The translations under genes and the position numbers were made by a program. The notes beneath the pieces are model-generated. The model had not been told where the DNA came from and ran no database searches. It saw nothing but the letters and a program-made list of their open reading frames with translations. A stretch of DNA of 64,000 nt from an uncultured bacterium (GTDB lineage Bacteria; Verrucomicrobiota; Lentisphaeria; Victivallales; UBA1829). Position 1 is the first letter of the stretch. The number at the start of each line of letters is the position of its first letter. The stretch is taken from NCBI GenBank assembly GCA_902774245.1, contig CACYHQ010000007.1, positions 62,001-126,000 on the forward strand, given 5' to 3'. Below, piece after piece: positions 41,662 through 51,894 of this stretch.

Positions 41662-41720
41662 TTCCCGGTTCCTCAGCATTGATCCCGAACCGGGAAGGCC
41701 CCGCGCTTTCCCGGTTTTTT
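41662..41720 (+). terminator. Terminator with competing upstream stem
   Basis: AACCGGGAA (41688-41696) pairs with TTCCCGGTT (41708-41716), followed by T residues to 41720. The segment 41662-41671 (TTCCCGGTTC) can pair with GAACCGGGAA (41687-41696) instead. It lies between the transporter operon and the CE12 gene. Confidence 0.72.
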
Positions 41721-41768
41721 CGTGCTTTTTTTTCGGCTTTTTCCGGTTTCAGGGTTGTTTTTCCGTTG

Positions 41769-41791
41769 TTTCCGGTGTATGGTATCGGAAA
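41769..41791. promoter_or_regulatory. Inverted TTTCCG/CGGAAA half-sites before the CE12 gene
   Basis: TTTCCG (41769-41774) and CGGAAA (41786-41791) are separated by 11 bp and lie 30 bp before the gene. They match the half-sites at 36691, 36761 and 42778. Such short motifs can arise by chance. Confidence 0.25.
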
Positions 41792-41820
41792 ATGTCAAAC
41801 ACTGTTTTTGGAGTTTCCCC

Positions 41821-42696
41821 ATGAAAAAACTGCTTGCCGCCGTCTTTGCTTCCGCTGTCTTCACGCTTGCCGCCGCCGACATCCACATGGCGGGCGATTC
41901 CACCATGATGACCTACCGGGGCAAGGACGCGCCGCAGCAGGGCTGGGGACAGCGCATGCAGGAACTCGTGAAGGACGGCGTGACAGTGAAGAACCGTTCC
42001 ATCGGCGGGCGCTCCACGAAGAGCTTCAAGGCGGAAAAACGCTGGGAAAACCTGCTCAAGGAGGTCAAAAAGGGCGACTTCGTGATCATTCAGTTCGGGC
42101 ACAACGACGGCACGAAGGACAAGCCGGAACGCTACACCGACCCGAAGACCGAGTACAAGGAGAACATGAAGGGGTTCGTGGAGGACGTCCGCAAAGCAGG
42201 CGGCATCCCCGTGATCGCCACGTCCATTCCGTTCGGCATCTATCTGGAGAACGGTTCGTTGAAGCCCGCCGGATTCCTGAATCCATATCTGCAATCCGCG
42301 CGCGAGGTCGCCGCCGAGACGAAATGCGATCTGGTCGACCTGTACGCGTACGCCGACAAGGAGCTGAACGCCGCCGGGGAGAAGAAGGGCACGCGGCTGT
42401 ATCTGGAGCTGAAACCCGGCGAATATCCGAACTATCCGCAGGGCAGGTCCGACCGCTGCCACATCAGTTTCCGCGGCGCGCTGTTCTATGCGAAGGCGTT
42501 TGCTCTGCTCGCGAAGCAGAACAAGCTTCCGGTTGCGGAGCTCTTCAAGGAGTCGGACGTGTCCCCGATGGATGCCGCGCTGAAGGAAGAGGATATTTAT
42601 ATTTCAAAGAAAGCTGAGGTTAAACCTGACGAGAAAAAAGCAGAAACCGAGGCGAAACAGGATGCCGCGAAGGATCAGCCGTCCGCGACCCGCTGA
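41821..42696 (+). CDS. Secreted rhamnogalacturonan acetylesterase-like SGNH hydrolase (CE12)
   Basis: 291 residues with a signal peptide (KKLLAAVFASAVFTLAAA). The SGNH blocks are complete: HMAGDSTMM at residue 23, VKNRSIGGRSTKSF, IIQFGHNDGTKD near 95, and the Asp/His pair in SDRCHISFRGA near 215. This arrangement is that of CE12 enzymes such as RhgT that deacetylate rhamnogalacturonan I. The last 35 residues are a charged Lys, Glu, Asp, Ala tail with no clear fold. Start ATG 41821 follows GGAG. With the arabinanases it completes a pectin side-chain toolkit. Confidence 0.85.
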   Translation: MKKLLAAVFASAVFTLAAADIHMAGDSTMMTYRGKDAPQQGWGQRMQELVKDGVTVKNRSIGGRSTKSFKAEKRWENLLKEVKKGDFVIIQFGHNDGTKDKPERYTDPKTEYKENMKGFVEDVRKAGGIPVIATSIPFGIYLENGSLKPAGFLNPYLQSAREVAAETKCDLVDLYAYADKELNAAGEKKGTRLYLELKPGEYPNYPQGRSDRCHISFRGALFYAKAFALLAKQNKLPVAELFKESDVSPMDAALKEEDIYISKKAEVKPDEKKAETEAKQDAAKDQPSATR

Positions 42697-42733
42697 ATCC
42701 GCCGCTTTTTTTGCGGAAAAATGACCGTTTAGC

Positions 42734-42762
42734 TTGATTTTACGCGCATTTGATAGTATAAT
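42734..42762 (+). promoter_or_regulatory. Strong promoter of the PAS-ended membrane protein gene
   Basis: TTGATT (42734-42739), 17-bp spacer, perfect TATAAT (42757-42762). Confidence 0.8.
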
Positions 42763-42777
42763 ATTCTCTGTATAAAT

Positions 42778-42795
42778 CGGAAAACCGGATTTCCG
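42778..42795. promoter_or_regulatory. Inverted repeat downstream of the promoter
   Basis: CGGAAA (42778-42783), 6 bp, TTTCCG (42790-42795): a perfect dyad about 10 bp after the expected start of transcription and before the ribosome site, a usual repressor position. Confidence 0.35.
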
Positions 42796-42817
42796 GATTC
42801 TGTTCAGGAGAATGGAT

Positions 42818-44635
42818 TTGAAACACCTGCTTTTCAAACTGTTGTTGTTTTGCGCCGTGCTGATGACCGGGCGGTCCGTGTTCGACTGCGGTGTGCCAGC
42901 GAGAGCGGATCTGCTGCCTGAGCCGCCGGAATTCAGGCGCGTCCTGATTCTGTTCCCCGCCGAAGCCGGACCTCGTGCCCAGGAGGAATTCATGGAGGGG
43001 CTGAAGGAAGTGCGTGAACAGCACGAGGCGGAATACCGCGAGCTTATGCGGAAATGGCGCGAGACGGAGCCGGAACGCAAGGTGAGGAAACAAGCGAAGC
43101 TGGACAGGATCGCCGAACAATTCGGCGAAAACTGGTGGGAGGACATTGAGGATCCAGACGTTTTCTCCATGCTCCCCGAGGAACGGGAGATGATGTATGT
43201 GCATCCGTCTTTCCTGAACGAAACGGAAGTGATCCCCGTTCGGGTCGAAAACTCGTTCCATAGCAGCGTGGTTCTCCCCGACGATGCATTCAGCAAGTTA
43301 TACGAGGCGAAAGGTCAGTACAGCGCCGTGATCGTCGTCGCGTCCGACGAGATCGCCAAAACGATCGCGAATTTGCTCGACGGGGATTACGACATCAATT
43401 TCAAAACGAAAAACCTGAACGGCGAGCTCGCCGTGGTGTTCGCGGGCGTGAGCTCGTTCGATGAAAAACTCCGCAGATACACCGATACAAGGGATTCGGA
43501 ACGAAAGGAACTCAATAACTTCGCGATCGTGCACTCTGCGGACCCGTGGCCGAACGTGGATCTGGCGCTTCGGGCGTTCCCCAATACGAAGAAGATCGTG
43601 CTGCTGGCGTCCCGCATGAACTGGAACGAAAAGAAAGAGGTGGCGCTGCGCGATATGCTTGGCCCGGGGAAGACGCTGAAAAGCGTCCTGCTCCCCGATT
43701 CCGTCACTCCATCCGATTCTGTGCCTGGAGACTATTCACAGGTGATGCGGCAGCAGTATCCGTCGCTCGGCGAGGTCCCCGGCAAGGAGATCGAGGCGTT
43801 CCGCGCGGCAGTACAGGCGGAGATTCAGCCGGACACGGTCATTGTTTCGCTGTCCTCGTTCGAGTGGGGGATCGACCCCGTGGAATGGCTGCCCGCCGAC
43901 TTCGACGCATGCCCGATCTTCGCAGACACGCCGCCGATGCGGAAAAACGCGGTCGGGGGCTTCTGCCGTTCCATGAAGAAACTCGCGGGTCAGGTCGGCG
44001 ACCTGCTGGAAGAACTTGGAAAAGCCCCGCTTGAGGCATCGCGGCAGAATATCCCGATGACCATCCCGGAGAGCGACGAACTCTGGCTCAACGAGGCGGC
44101 GCAGAAACGTTACCGCCTGAACCGTCTGGACGATTTCCAGGAGAACGTGATCGTGGCGAACACGACCACGAAAAAAACGCCTCGGAGGAAGGTGTACCCC
44201 ACCTGGACGAAAAAACGCATCTTCGCTCTGCTTGCGGCGAACGCCGCCGTGCTGGGCGGACTGGCGCTGATTACGCTGCTTTCCATCCGCGCACGCCGCA
44301 GAAGACGCAACCTGGCGGAAAAAGTCTATGAATCCTTGCCGGTACGCGTGCTGGTGACGGACCGCGAAGGCCGCATCATCGACTACCACATGCAGTACGG
44401 CGAGGTGACGCAGGCGGGCGATCTCCCGTGGCGGAACATCAGTTCCGTGCCGTGGCTCCAGAATATTGATGCAGGCAAGGCCGTGCGCGAGGCGTTCGAC
44501 ACGGGCCGGACGATCGTCCGCGAATACGAGATCGACGGCGAGCGCCGTGTCGTGGTGCTGTCCAGTACGCCGTCGGACGTCTTCGGACGTGCCGCCGTGG
44601 TCGCGGTCAGCAGCGACACGCCAAAATCTGTATAA
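42818..44635 (+). CDS. Membrane protein with periplasmic domain and cytoplasmic PAS-like end (sensor without kinase)
   Basis: 605 residues. The start is taken as TTG 42818, 7 nt from AGGAG (42806-42810); ATG 42812 would be only 1 nt from that site. A signal peptide (LLFKLLLFCAVLM) precedes about 435 residues outside the membrane, with alpha/beta segments (FRRVLILFPAE, YSAVIVVAS, ELAVVFAGVSSF, KKIVLLASR, DTVIVSLSSF) that recall ABC-type substrate-binding domains used as sensors. A helix at 469-489 is followed by Arg-rich residues and a PAS-like domain (LPVRVLVTDREGRIIDYH). No kinase, cyclase or DNA-binding domain follows. It may signal through a partner encoded elsewhere. Confidence 0.6.
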   Translation: MKHLLFKLLLFCAVLMTGRSVFDCGVPARADLLPEPPEFRRVLILFPAEAGPRAQEEFMEGLKEVREQHEAEYRELMRKWRETEPERKVRKQAKLDRIAEQFGENWWEDIEDPDVFSMLPEEREMMYVHPSFLNETEVIPVRVENSFHSSVVLPDDAFSKLYEAKGQYSAVIVVASDEIAKTIANLLDGDYDINFKTKNLNGELAVVFAGVSSFDEKLRRYTDTRDSERKELNNFAIVHSADPWPNVDLALRAFPNTKKIVLLASRMNWNEKKEVALRDMLGPGKTLKSVLLPDSVTPSDSVPGDYSQVMRQQYPSLGEVPGKEIEAFRAAVQAEIQPDTVIVSLSSFEWGIDPVEWLPADFDACPIFADTPPMRKNAVGGFCRSMKKLAGQVGDLLEELGKAPLEASRQNIPMTIPESDELWLNEAAQKRYRLNRLDDFQENVIVANTTTKKTPRRKVYPTWTKKRIFALLAANAAVLGGLALITLLSIRARRRRRNLAEKVYESLPVRVLVTDREGRIIDYHMQYGEVTQAGDLPWRNISSVPWLQNIDAGKAVREAFDTGRTIVREYEIDGERRVVVLSSTPSDVFGRAAVVAVSSDTPKSV

Positions 44636-44640
44636 GCCCC

Positions 44641-44691
44641 GTGCGAGAGCGGAGCCGCGCACCACTCAACAGTGGAGGACTTGTCCTCCTC
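44641..44691. repeat. Intergenic hairpin repeat, copy 4 with second hairpin
   Basis: GTGCGAG (44641-44647) and CGCGCAC (44656-44662) flank AGCGGAGC, with 6 of 7 pairs. The second part (44672-44691) reads on the minus strand as GGAGGAC, AA, GTCCTCC directly behind the mnmA stop. It shares both modules with the copy at 9605-9651. Confidence 0.68.
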
Positions 44692-45775
44692 AGGGAATCC
44701 AGCCGCCGCCGAGAAGACGTTCCCCGTCGTAGATGACGGCCGCCTGTCCGGGCGTGACAGCGCGCTGCGGCGTGTCGAAATGAATGAAGACCACGCCGTT
44801 CGGCGAGAGCAGGACCGAGGCGTCCGCGGGGCGCGATCTGTAGCGGATTTGTACCTGTCCGCGGAATTCAACGGCTTCGGCGGGCTTGGTGATCCAATGA
44901 GCGCACGGCAGCACGAGCGATTCGCGCAGAAGGTCGTCCGGATTCGTCGTGAGCCAGACTTTGTTTTCGCCCGCGTCGATGCGGCTGACCCATGCCGGGA
45001 CGCCCATCGCCACGCCCATGCCCTTCCGTTGTCCGATCGTGTACGCGTAAATGCCTTCGTGCTGACCGAGGATGCGCCCGTCCGGGGCGGAAACGAACGT
45101 CCCGCCGGGCACTGTCTCTCCGAAATGATCGTGCAGGAACTCCGCCGCGGTCTTGTCCGGCGGCATGAAACACGCGTCCTGGCTTTCCTTCGATTCGGCG
45201 TTCGGCAGACCGAGCTCGCGGGCAATCCCGCGCACCTCGGGTTTCGTCATGCCGCCGAGCGGGAAAACGATGCGCGCGAGCTGTTCCTGCGAGAGTCCGA
45301 AGAGGAAATACGACTGGTCCTTCTCGCGGTACGAACCGCGGGCGAGGGCGGTTTTGCCGTCTCCGGCGTCGATCACCTTCGCGTAATGCCCGGTGGCGAA
45401 CGCCGCGCAGCCGTGCTGTTCCATGAGCGGCATGAGCGCGCCGAATTTGACCCTGGGATTGCAGATGGCGCACGGATTCGGCGTGAAGCCGGATTTGTAC
45501 ATGTCCCAGCTCGGACGCAGGACAGATTGTTCGAACTCTTTCGTGCAGTCCGCATGGACGAGTTCGATCCCGAGTTCCACGGCAGTTTCCTCGGCTTTCC
45601 GCCGGGAATCTTCTCCACCGGGGAGAAGCGTCATGTGGACGCCCGTGACCTGATAGCCCGCGCGGAGCGCGAGGACGGCGGCGACGGCGGAATCAATCCC
45701 GCCGCTGAATGCGAGCAGAATGCGGGAGCCTTCGGGGAGGCTTCGGAAAGGCGCGTAGGAAGCATTCTGCGGCAT
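44690..45775 (-). CDS. mnmA: tRNA-specific 2-thiouridylase
   Basis: 361 residues. MnmA adenylates and thiolates U34 of tRNA for Lys, Glu and Gln in the cytoplasm. The PP-loop is SGGIDS at residues 24-29 (the usual form is SGGVDS). The two catalytic cysteines are visible in TPNPCAICNPRVKF near 105 and SQDACFMP near 200. GHYAKV, KDQSYFLFGL and YTIGQRKG are further family marks, and the C-terminal beta barrel is complete. It begins 4 nt after the DUF167 gene, with GGAGTG upstream, and is last in its operon. Confidence 0.94.
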   Translation of the reverse strand: MPQNASYAPFRSLPEGSRILLAFSGGIDSAVAAVLALRAGYQVTGVHMTLLPGGEDSRRKAEETAVELGIELVHADCTKEFEQSVLRPSWDMYKSGFTPNPCAICNPRVKFGALMPLMEQHGCAAFATGHYAKVIDAGDGKTALARGSYREKDQSYFLFGLSQEQLARIVFPLGGMTKPEVRGIARELGLPNAESKESQDACFMPPDKTAAEFLHDHFGETVPGGTFVSAPDGRILGQHEGIYAYTIGQRKGMGVAMGVPAWVSRIDAGENKVWLTTNPDDLLRESLVLPCAHWITKPAEAVEFRGQVQIRYRSRPADASVLLSPNGVVFIHFDTPQRAVTPGQAAVIYDGERLLGGGWIP

Positions 45776-45779
45776 GGTT

Positions 45780-46082
45780 TCACTCCAATGCGGCGGCGAG
45801 TGCGGCGGCCGTGACGCCCGGCAGGAAAACGACCTTGTCGCGCGAGGTTTGGCCGGAGACCAGCGACACGGCGCTTTTCGGCAGTTTCAGTTTCTTTGCC
45901 AGAAACACGCACAGTTCCTTGTTCGCCTTGCCGTCGATCGGAGGCGCGGCGAGCGAGATTTTGAGGGCCGTGCCGTAGACGCCCGCGACCGCGGTGCGCT
46001 TCGCGCCGGGCTGCACGTGGCACGACAAAAACACCCCTGACTCGTTGACGCGGATCAGGGGTGCGAGAGTTTCGGCCGTCAT
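45780..46082 (-). CDS. DUF167 (YggU) family protein
   Basis: 100 residues, the size of the family. It shows HVQPGAKRTAVAG, LKISLAAPPIDGKANKELCVFLAKKL and VSGQTSRDKVV, the three conserved blocks of DUF167/YggU. The biochemical function of the family is not established. It lies 15 nt after ftsH and 4 nt before mnmA. Confidence 0.9.
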   Translation of the reverse strand: MTAETLAPLIRVNESGVFLSCHVQPGAKRTAVAGVYGTALKISLAAPPIDGKANKELCVFLAKKLKLPKSAVSLVSGQTSRDKVVFLPGVTAAALAAALE

Positions 46083-46097
46083 GCGGACGCTCCGGGG

Positions 46098-48284
<2,187 letters not shown>

Positions 48285-48287
48285 GAA

Positions 48288-48860
48288 TTAGACGATCCGG
48301 GTCACGATGTCCTGTGCGGCGGGGATGAAAGCGTTTGCGTTCTGGCCTTCCATGAAGCTCTTCAGGAAGAGTCCGAGGATGGCGAGGAAGATGAGCGCGA
48401 GGAGGACGACGATGATGATCATGAGCTTGTTGGAGAGGCCGCTGCTCTGCTTGCGTTCGGTAAAGCCGGTGCTGGCGACGGACTTGATCGTCTGGGTCGT
48501 GCTGGCGGCGTTGATGTCGATGCCGGTCTGCGTCTTCTGGATCGACATGACCATGGTCTTGTCCTCAGAGTCGAAGAGCAACTCGAACGCACCGATGCGG
48601 ACGATGTCGCCGTTCTGCAGTTCGTATTCCTCGGTGAGCGGGTTGCCGTTGACCTTGGTGCCGTTGGTAGAACCGGCGTCGGCGATGATGACCTTGTCGC
48701 CGCTGCGGGTGACTTTGCAGTGAAGCGTACTGACGGTCGGGTCTTTCAGGCAGATGGTACGGTCGTCGGAACGGCCGATGGTGATCTCGTCCTGGTTGAT
48801 TTGAAACATCTGACCGCGAAGCTGTTCGCTGAGCACGACGAATTTCGGATTGGCGGGCAT
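48288..48860 (-). CDS. FHA-domain membrane protein
   Basis: 190 residues. An FHA domain covers about residues 5-100, with the phosphothreonine-binding marks ITIGRSDDRTI, DPTVSTLHCKV and ADAGSTNGTKVNGNPL. A Ser/Thr-rich linker follows and then one helix (MIIIVVLLALIFLAILGLFL, about 144-164) and a short tail. The FHA domain should face the cytoplasm. It is the first gene of FHA-ftsH-DUF167-mnmA and has a clear promoter. No Ser/Thr kinase is in the window. Confidence 0.88.
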   Translation of the reverse strand: MPANPKFVVLSEQLRGQMFQINQDEITIGRSDDRTICLKDPTVSTLHCKVTRSGDKVIIADAGSTNGTKVNGNPLTEEYELQNGDIVRIGAFELLFDSEDKTMVMSIQKTQTGIDINAASTTQTIKSVASTGFTERKQSSGLSNKLMIIIVVLLALIFLAILGLFLKSFMEGQNANAFIPAAQDIVTRIV

Positions 48861-48952
48861 TTCCAGATAAACTCCTGATTTGATTTGAATCGCATCCGCG
48901 AAGTGAGGGGCGCGGAGGCGAAGTTGTTGACTTGGGTCGATAGTTGTCTTTT

Positions 48953-48980
48953 AATATATAGCTTAGAAAACGGATTTCAA
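48953..48980 (-). promoter_or_regulatory. Promoter of the FHA-ftsH-DUF167-mnmA operon
   Basis: Minus strand: TTGAAA (48980-48975), 16-bp spacer, TATATT (48958-48953); the leader is about 85 nt. Confidence 0.7.
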
Positions 48981-49059
48981 ACCCGAAACGGAAGAAATTC
49001 GGGATTATTTGTGTACATTTCTAAAAAAATCGGGACAACTGCGGCAATACGGTGGCGAT

Positions 49060-49081
49060 GTGCGCGAGCGAAGCCGCGCAC
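49060..49081. repeat. Intergenic hairpin repeat, copy 5
   Basis: GTGCGCG (49060-49066) and CGCGCAC (49075-49081) pair perfectly around AGCGAAGC. GGCGATG just before and CATCGCC just after add an outer stem. It is 23 bp downstream of a minus-strand stop. Confidence 0.62.
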
Positions 49082-49103
49082 CGTATCAGCATCGCCTGCG
49101 GTG

Positions 49104-49718
49104 TTAATCTTTCGGAATGATCTTGTGGTCCTGCGCCGCCTCCAGCAGGACCTTGAGCAGGATCGACTTCTCGGACGGGGTTTCCACGTGGAAACGTTCG
49201 GGCGCTTCGGCGAGCTCGCGCCAGTACGCGCGGACCTCGGCGGAGGCGGGGGAACCGGATTTATCCGGGAAGAGGTCGAGCAGGAAATCCAGTATCTGCC
49301 AGACGAGCTTGACCTGATCGTGCGAGAACGACGAGATGAAATCGTCCGTGACGCGCTTCATCTCCGGGTAGACCCAACGTCCGCGAATCGACCACGCCAG
49401 CGGCATCATGCAGCGGAAGAGCATTTCGGGCTCGGGCAGGCGTGTGAGGACCGCGCCGGGCAGGACCGGATTGCAGAAGACTTCCGGATCGTCGTCGCTG
49501 CCGGCGCGTTCGTAGACGAAATCGAGGATGCCGAAGAAGATCTCCGCGAGCTCCAGTCTGCGGTCGGGCGGATAGTAGCGCGGATTGTCGGAGATGGCGT
49601 CTTCGAGCTTCTGTTTCGTGTCGTAGACGGGCGCTTCGTTCGGGCGTTTGAAGAGCTTGTCCAGTTCGTTCTGGAACGCCTCGATGTCGCGCTGGATGCC
49701 GTGTCTGTCAGAGGGCAT
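49104..49718 (-). CDS. Conserved-looking protein of unknown function
   Basis: 204 residues, no signal peptide or membrane helix. It is mainly helical and acidic, with a Pro-containing start (RPNEAPVYDTKQ) and Trp/Tyr-rich segments (MPLAWSIRGRWVYPEMK, EVRAYWREL). I do not recognise a family. ATG 49718 comes 2 nt after the stop of the TSCPD gene, so the two are almost certainly co-translated, which is the only functional clue. Confidence 0.72.
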   Translation of the reverse strand: MPSDRHGIQRDIEAFQNELDKLFKRPNEAPVYDTKQKLEDAISDNPRYYPPDRRLELAEIFFGILDFVYERAGSDDDPEVFCNPVLPGAVLTRLPEPEMLFRCMMPLAWSIRGRWVYPEMKRVTDDFISSFSHDQVKLVWQILDFLLDLFPDKSGSPASAEVRAYWRELAEAPERFHVETPSEKSILLKVLLEAAQDHKIIPKD

Positions 49719-49720
49719 GA

Positions 49721-49981
49721 TCAGGAGAGTCTTCCCGCGAGGATCTCTTTCAGCGCCTTGGCGAGCTGGTCGGTGCAGGACGTGCCCTTGCCGCCGCAGT
49801 CGACGCCTTCGAGCAGGTCGATGACTTCCTGCGGCTTCTTGCCCTTCACGAGAATGCCGATTGCGGTGAGGTTGCCGGGGCAGCCGCCCGTGAACGCCAC
49901 GTTGGTGATGACGCCGTTGTCGATGTCGATGTCGATCTGGGAGGAGCAGACGAGCGGGCTGTTCTTGTAGGTGTAGTGCAT
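49721..49981 (-). CDS. TSCPD-domain protein (TIGR03905 type)
   Basis: 86 residues. It has CSSQIDIDIDNGVITNVAF, TGGCPGNLTAIGILVKG and CGGKGTSCTDQLAKAL, the layout of the small TSCPD proteins that also occur as the zinc-like C-terminal domain of some ribonucleotide reductases; the usual TSCPD string is TSCTD here. Conserved cysteines suggest metal binding. AAAGGA precedes ATG 49981. It is divergent from ribD. Confidence 0.85.
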   Translation of the reverse strand: MHYTYKNSPLVCSSQIDIDIDNGVITNVAFTGGCPGNLTAIGILVKGKKPQEVIDLLEGVDCGGKGTSCTDQLAKALKEILAGRLS

Positions 49982-50084
49982 GGCGGTGTCCTTTCGGGAT
50001 AATTGAAAAAAGGTTGCGGTTTCTTAATGTAGCACGAAAAAGCGAAAAGGCCAAACCCAAAGCGGAAAAAAGAGAGAAAAAGTC

Positions 50085-50112
50085 TTGCAATCGGGAAAAA
50101 ACAAGCTATATT
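50085..50112 (+). promoter_or_regulatory. Predicted promoter of the rib operon
   Basis: TTGCAA (50085-50090), 16-bp spacer, TATATT (50107-50112). The leader of about 70 nt is too short for an FMN riboswitch, and none is visible. Confidence 0.55.
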
Positions 50113-50189
50113 TTCGGGACACCTTTTATTTTGAATAATTCTTCCGGCGGATGGTCATGCCGGAATGAACCAATACGGAGCGGACTTTC

Positions 50190-51221
50190 GTGGACTGCAG
50201 AAACGACCTGTTTTTTATGCGCGAGGCGCTGAACGAAGCTGAACTCGGCGCGGGCTATACCAGCCCGAATCCGGCGGTCGGCGCGGTCATCGTGCGCGAC
50301 GGCAGGATCATCGGACGCGGCCACCACAAACGCTGCGGCGGTCCGCATGGCGAGATCGAGGCGTTCCTGAGCCTGCCAAATGAATCCGACGCGGCGGGCG
50401 CGGACCTGTATGTCACGCTCGAACCGTGCAGCACCGCTGGACGCACGCCGCCGTGCTGCGACACGATCATCCGGAACAAGATCCGGCGCGTGGTCGTGGG
50501 CTGTCTTGATCCGAACCCGAAACACGCGGGGCGTGGCGTCGATATTCTGCGCTCCGCCGGAATCGAGGTGAAGACCGGCGTGCTGGAAGAGGAATGCCGT
50601 GTCCATCACGAGGCATTTTTCAAGTGGATTACGACGGGGTGTCCTTTCGTGCTGCTGAAAATGGCGGAGACGCTCGACGGGAAGATCGCCGCCGCGAACG
50701 GGGACTCCAAGTGGGTCACCTCGGAAACCGCGCGGGAACGCGTGGCGTATCTTCGGCGGCTTTCGGACGCCGTGCTCGCGGGCGCGGAGACATTCCGCAC
50801 CGATTCGCCCCGGTTCACGGCGCGCACGCCCGACGGAACCGTCCTGAAAACCCCGCGCAGGATCATCGCCACGCACCACCCGGAAATCCTGTCCGGCGCG
50901 GGCGAAGGCTGGGAATCCGTCGTGCTGGATACGCCGGAAGACTGGGAGAAGTTTCTCGTCCGGCTCGGGCACGAAAACGTGACCATGCTGCTGATCGAAG
51001 GCGGCGGCGAACTGGCGGCGTCGGCGATCCGCGCCTGTGCCGTCGACAAGATCGAATTTCATATCGCGCCGAAACTGCTCGGCGGACGCGGCAGCCGTCC
51101 AGTGCTGGGCGGCCCCGATCCGGCCGCACTGTCCGAGGCGGTCTGCCTGGACCGTCTGCGCGTGTCCGAGCTGGGCTGCGACCTGCGGATCGATGCGTAT
51201 CCGCTGTACCCGGAATCCTGA
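50190..51221 (+). CDS. ribD: Bifunctional riboflavin biosynthesis deaminase/reductase
   Basis: 343 residues. The N-terminal deaminase has the zinc site HGEIEAF near residue 50 and PCSTAGRTPPCC near 75-87; the C-terminal reductase begins near 145 with LLKMAETLDGKIAA and has NGDSKWVTSE and LLIEGGGELA. Both steps convert the pyrimidine intermediate of riboflavin synthesis. The start is GTG 50190, with GGAGCGGAC upstream. It heads a run with ribE; ribBA and ribH are not here. Confidence 0.94.
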   Translation: MDCRNDLFFMREALNEAELGAGYTSPNPAVGAVIVRDGRIIGRGHHKRCGGPHGEIEAFLSLPNESDAAGADLYVTLEPCSTAGRTPPCCDTIIRNKIRRVVVGCLDPNPKHAGRGVDILRSAGIEVKTGVLEEECRVHHEAFFKWITTGCPFVLLKMAETLDGKIAAANGDSKWVTSETARERVAYLRRLSDAVLAGAETFRTDSPRFTARTPDGTVLKTPRRIIATHHPEILSGAGEGWESVVLDTPEDWEKFLVRLGHENVTMLLIEGGGELAASAIRACAVDKIEFHIAPKLLGGRGSRPVLGGPDPAALSEAVCLDRLRVSELGCDLRIDAYPLYPES

Positions 51222-51243
51222 GGAATTTTGAGGAGAAAATACG

Positions 51244-51894
51244 ATGTTTACAGGTTTGATCGAAAAGACCGGGATCCTGACCGGACGCGAGACCGGTGCG
51301 AAGGCCGGACGTCTGACCATAAAGCCCGATACCCCGTGGACCGACCTTGAGGCGGGCGAGAGCATCGCCGTGAACGGCGCGTGCCTCACGTTCGAGAAGG
51401 AATCGGGCGGGAACCTGACATTTTTCGTGATGAAGGAGACGCTGGGCCGGACGAACTTGGGACAGCTGAAAAACGGTGCGCGCGTGAATCTGGAACGTGC
51501 GCTAAGCCTCGGCAGCCGTCTCGGCGGACACCTCGTCAGCGGACACGTCGACGCCGCCGTGAAGGTCGTTTCGTTCGGGAAGATCGGCGACGACTACGAG
51601 CTCCGCATGGAAATGCCGTCCGAACTGCGGATCTTCTTCGTGACGAAGGGCAGCGTGTGCGTGAACGGCGTTTCCCTCACGCTCACTGACGTGACCGACG
51701 AGACGTTCGCGGTGCGGCTGATCCCGACGACCCGGCGCGAGACCAACCTCGATGAGCTGAAGCCGGGCGACCTCGTGAACATTGAGACCGACCTGATCGG
51801 CAAGTACGTCTGCGAACAGCTCAGGCACATGGACGGCGGTGCGCAGAGCGGGAAGACGATCTCCATGCGCGACCTGACGGAGGCCGGATTCTGA
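51244..51894 (+). CDS. ribE: Riboflavin synthase alpha subunit
   Basis: 216 residues with the two similar lumazine-binding barrels. The N-terminus MFTGLIEKTG is diagnostic; each half has a glycine-rich GGHLVSGHVD or SVCVNGVSLTLTDV type segment. It makes riboflavin and a pyrimidine from two lumazine molecules. GAGGAG precedes ATG 51244. Its stop shares bases with the start of the next gene (TGATG). Confidence 0.95.
   Translation: MFTGLIEKTGILTGRETGAKAGRLTIKPDTPWTDLEAGESIAVNGACLTFEKESGGNLTFFVMKETLGRTNLGQLKNGARVNLERALSLGSRLGGHLVSGHVDAAVKVVSFGKIGDDYELRMEMPSELRIFFVTKGSVCVNGVSLTLTDVTDETFAVRLIPTTRRETNLDELKPGDLVNIETDLIGKYVCEQLRHMDGGAQSGKTISMRDLTEAGF

Noticed and set aside
50113-50189. Possible FMN riboswitch before ribD
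   Set aside because: The leader is under 80 nt and has none of the conserved RFN-element blocks.
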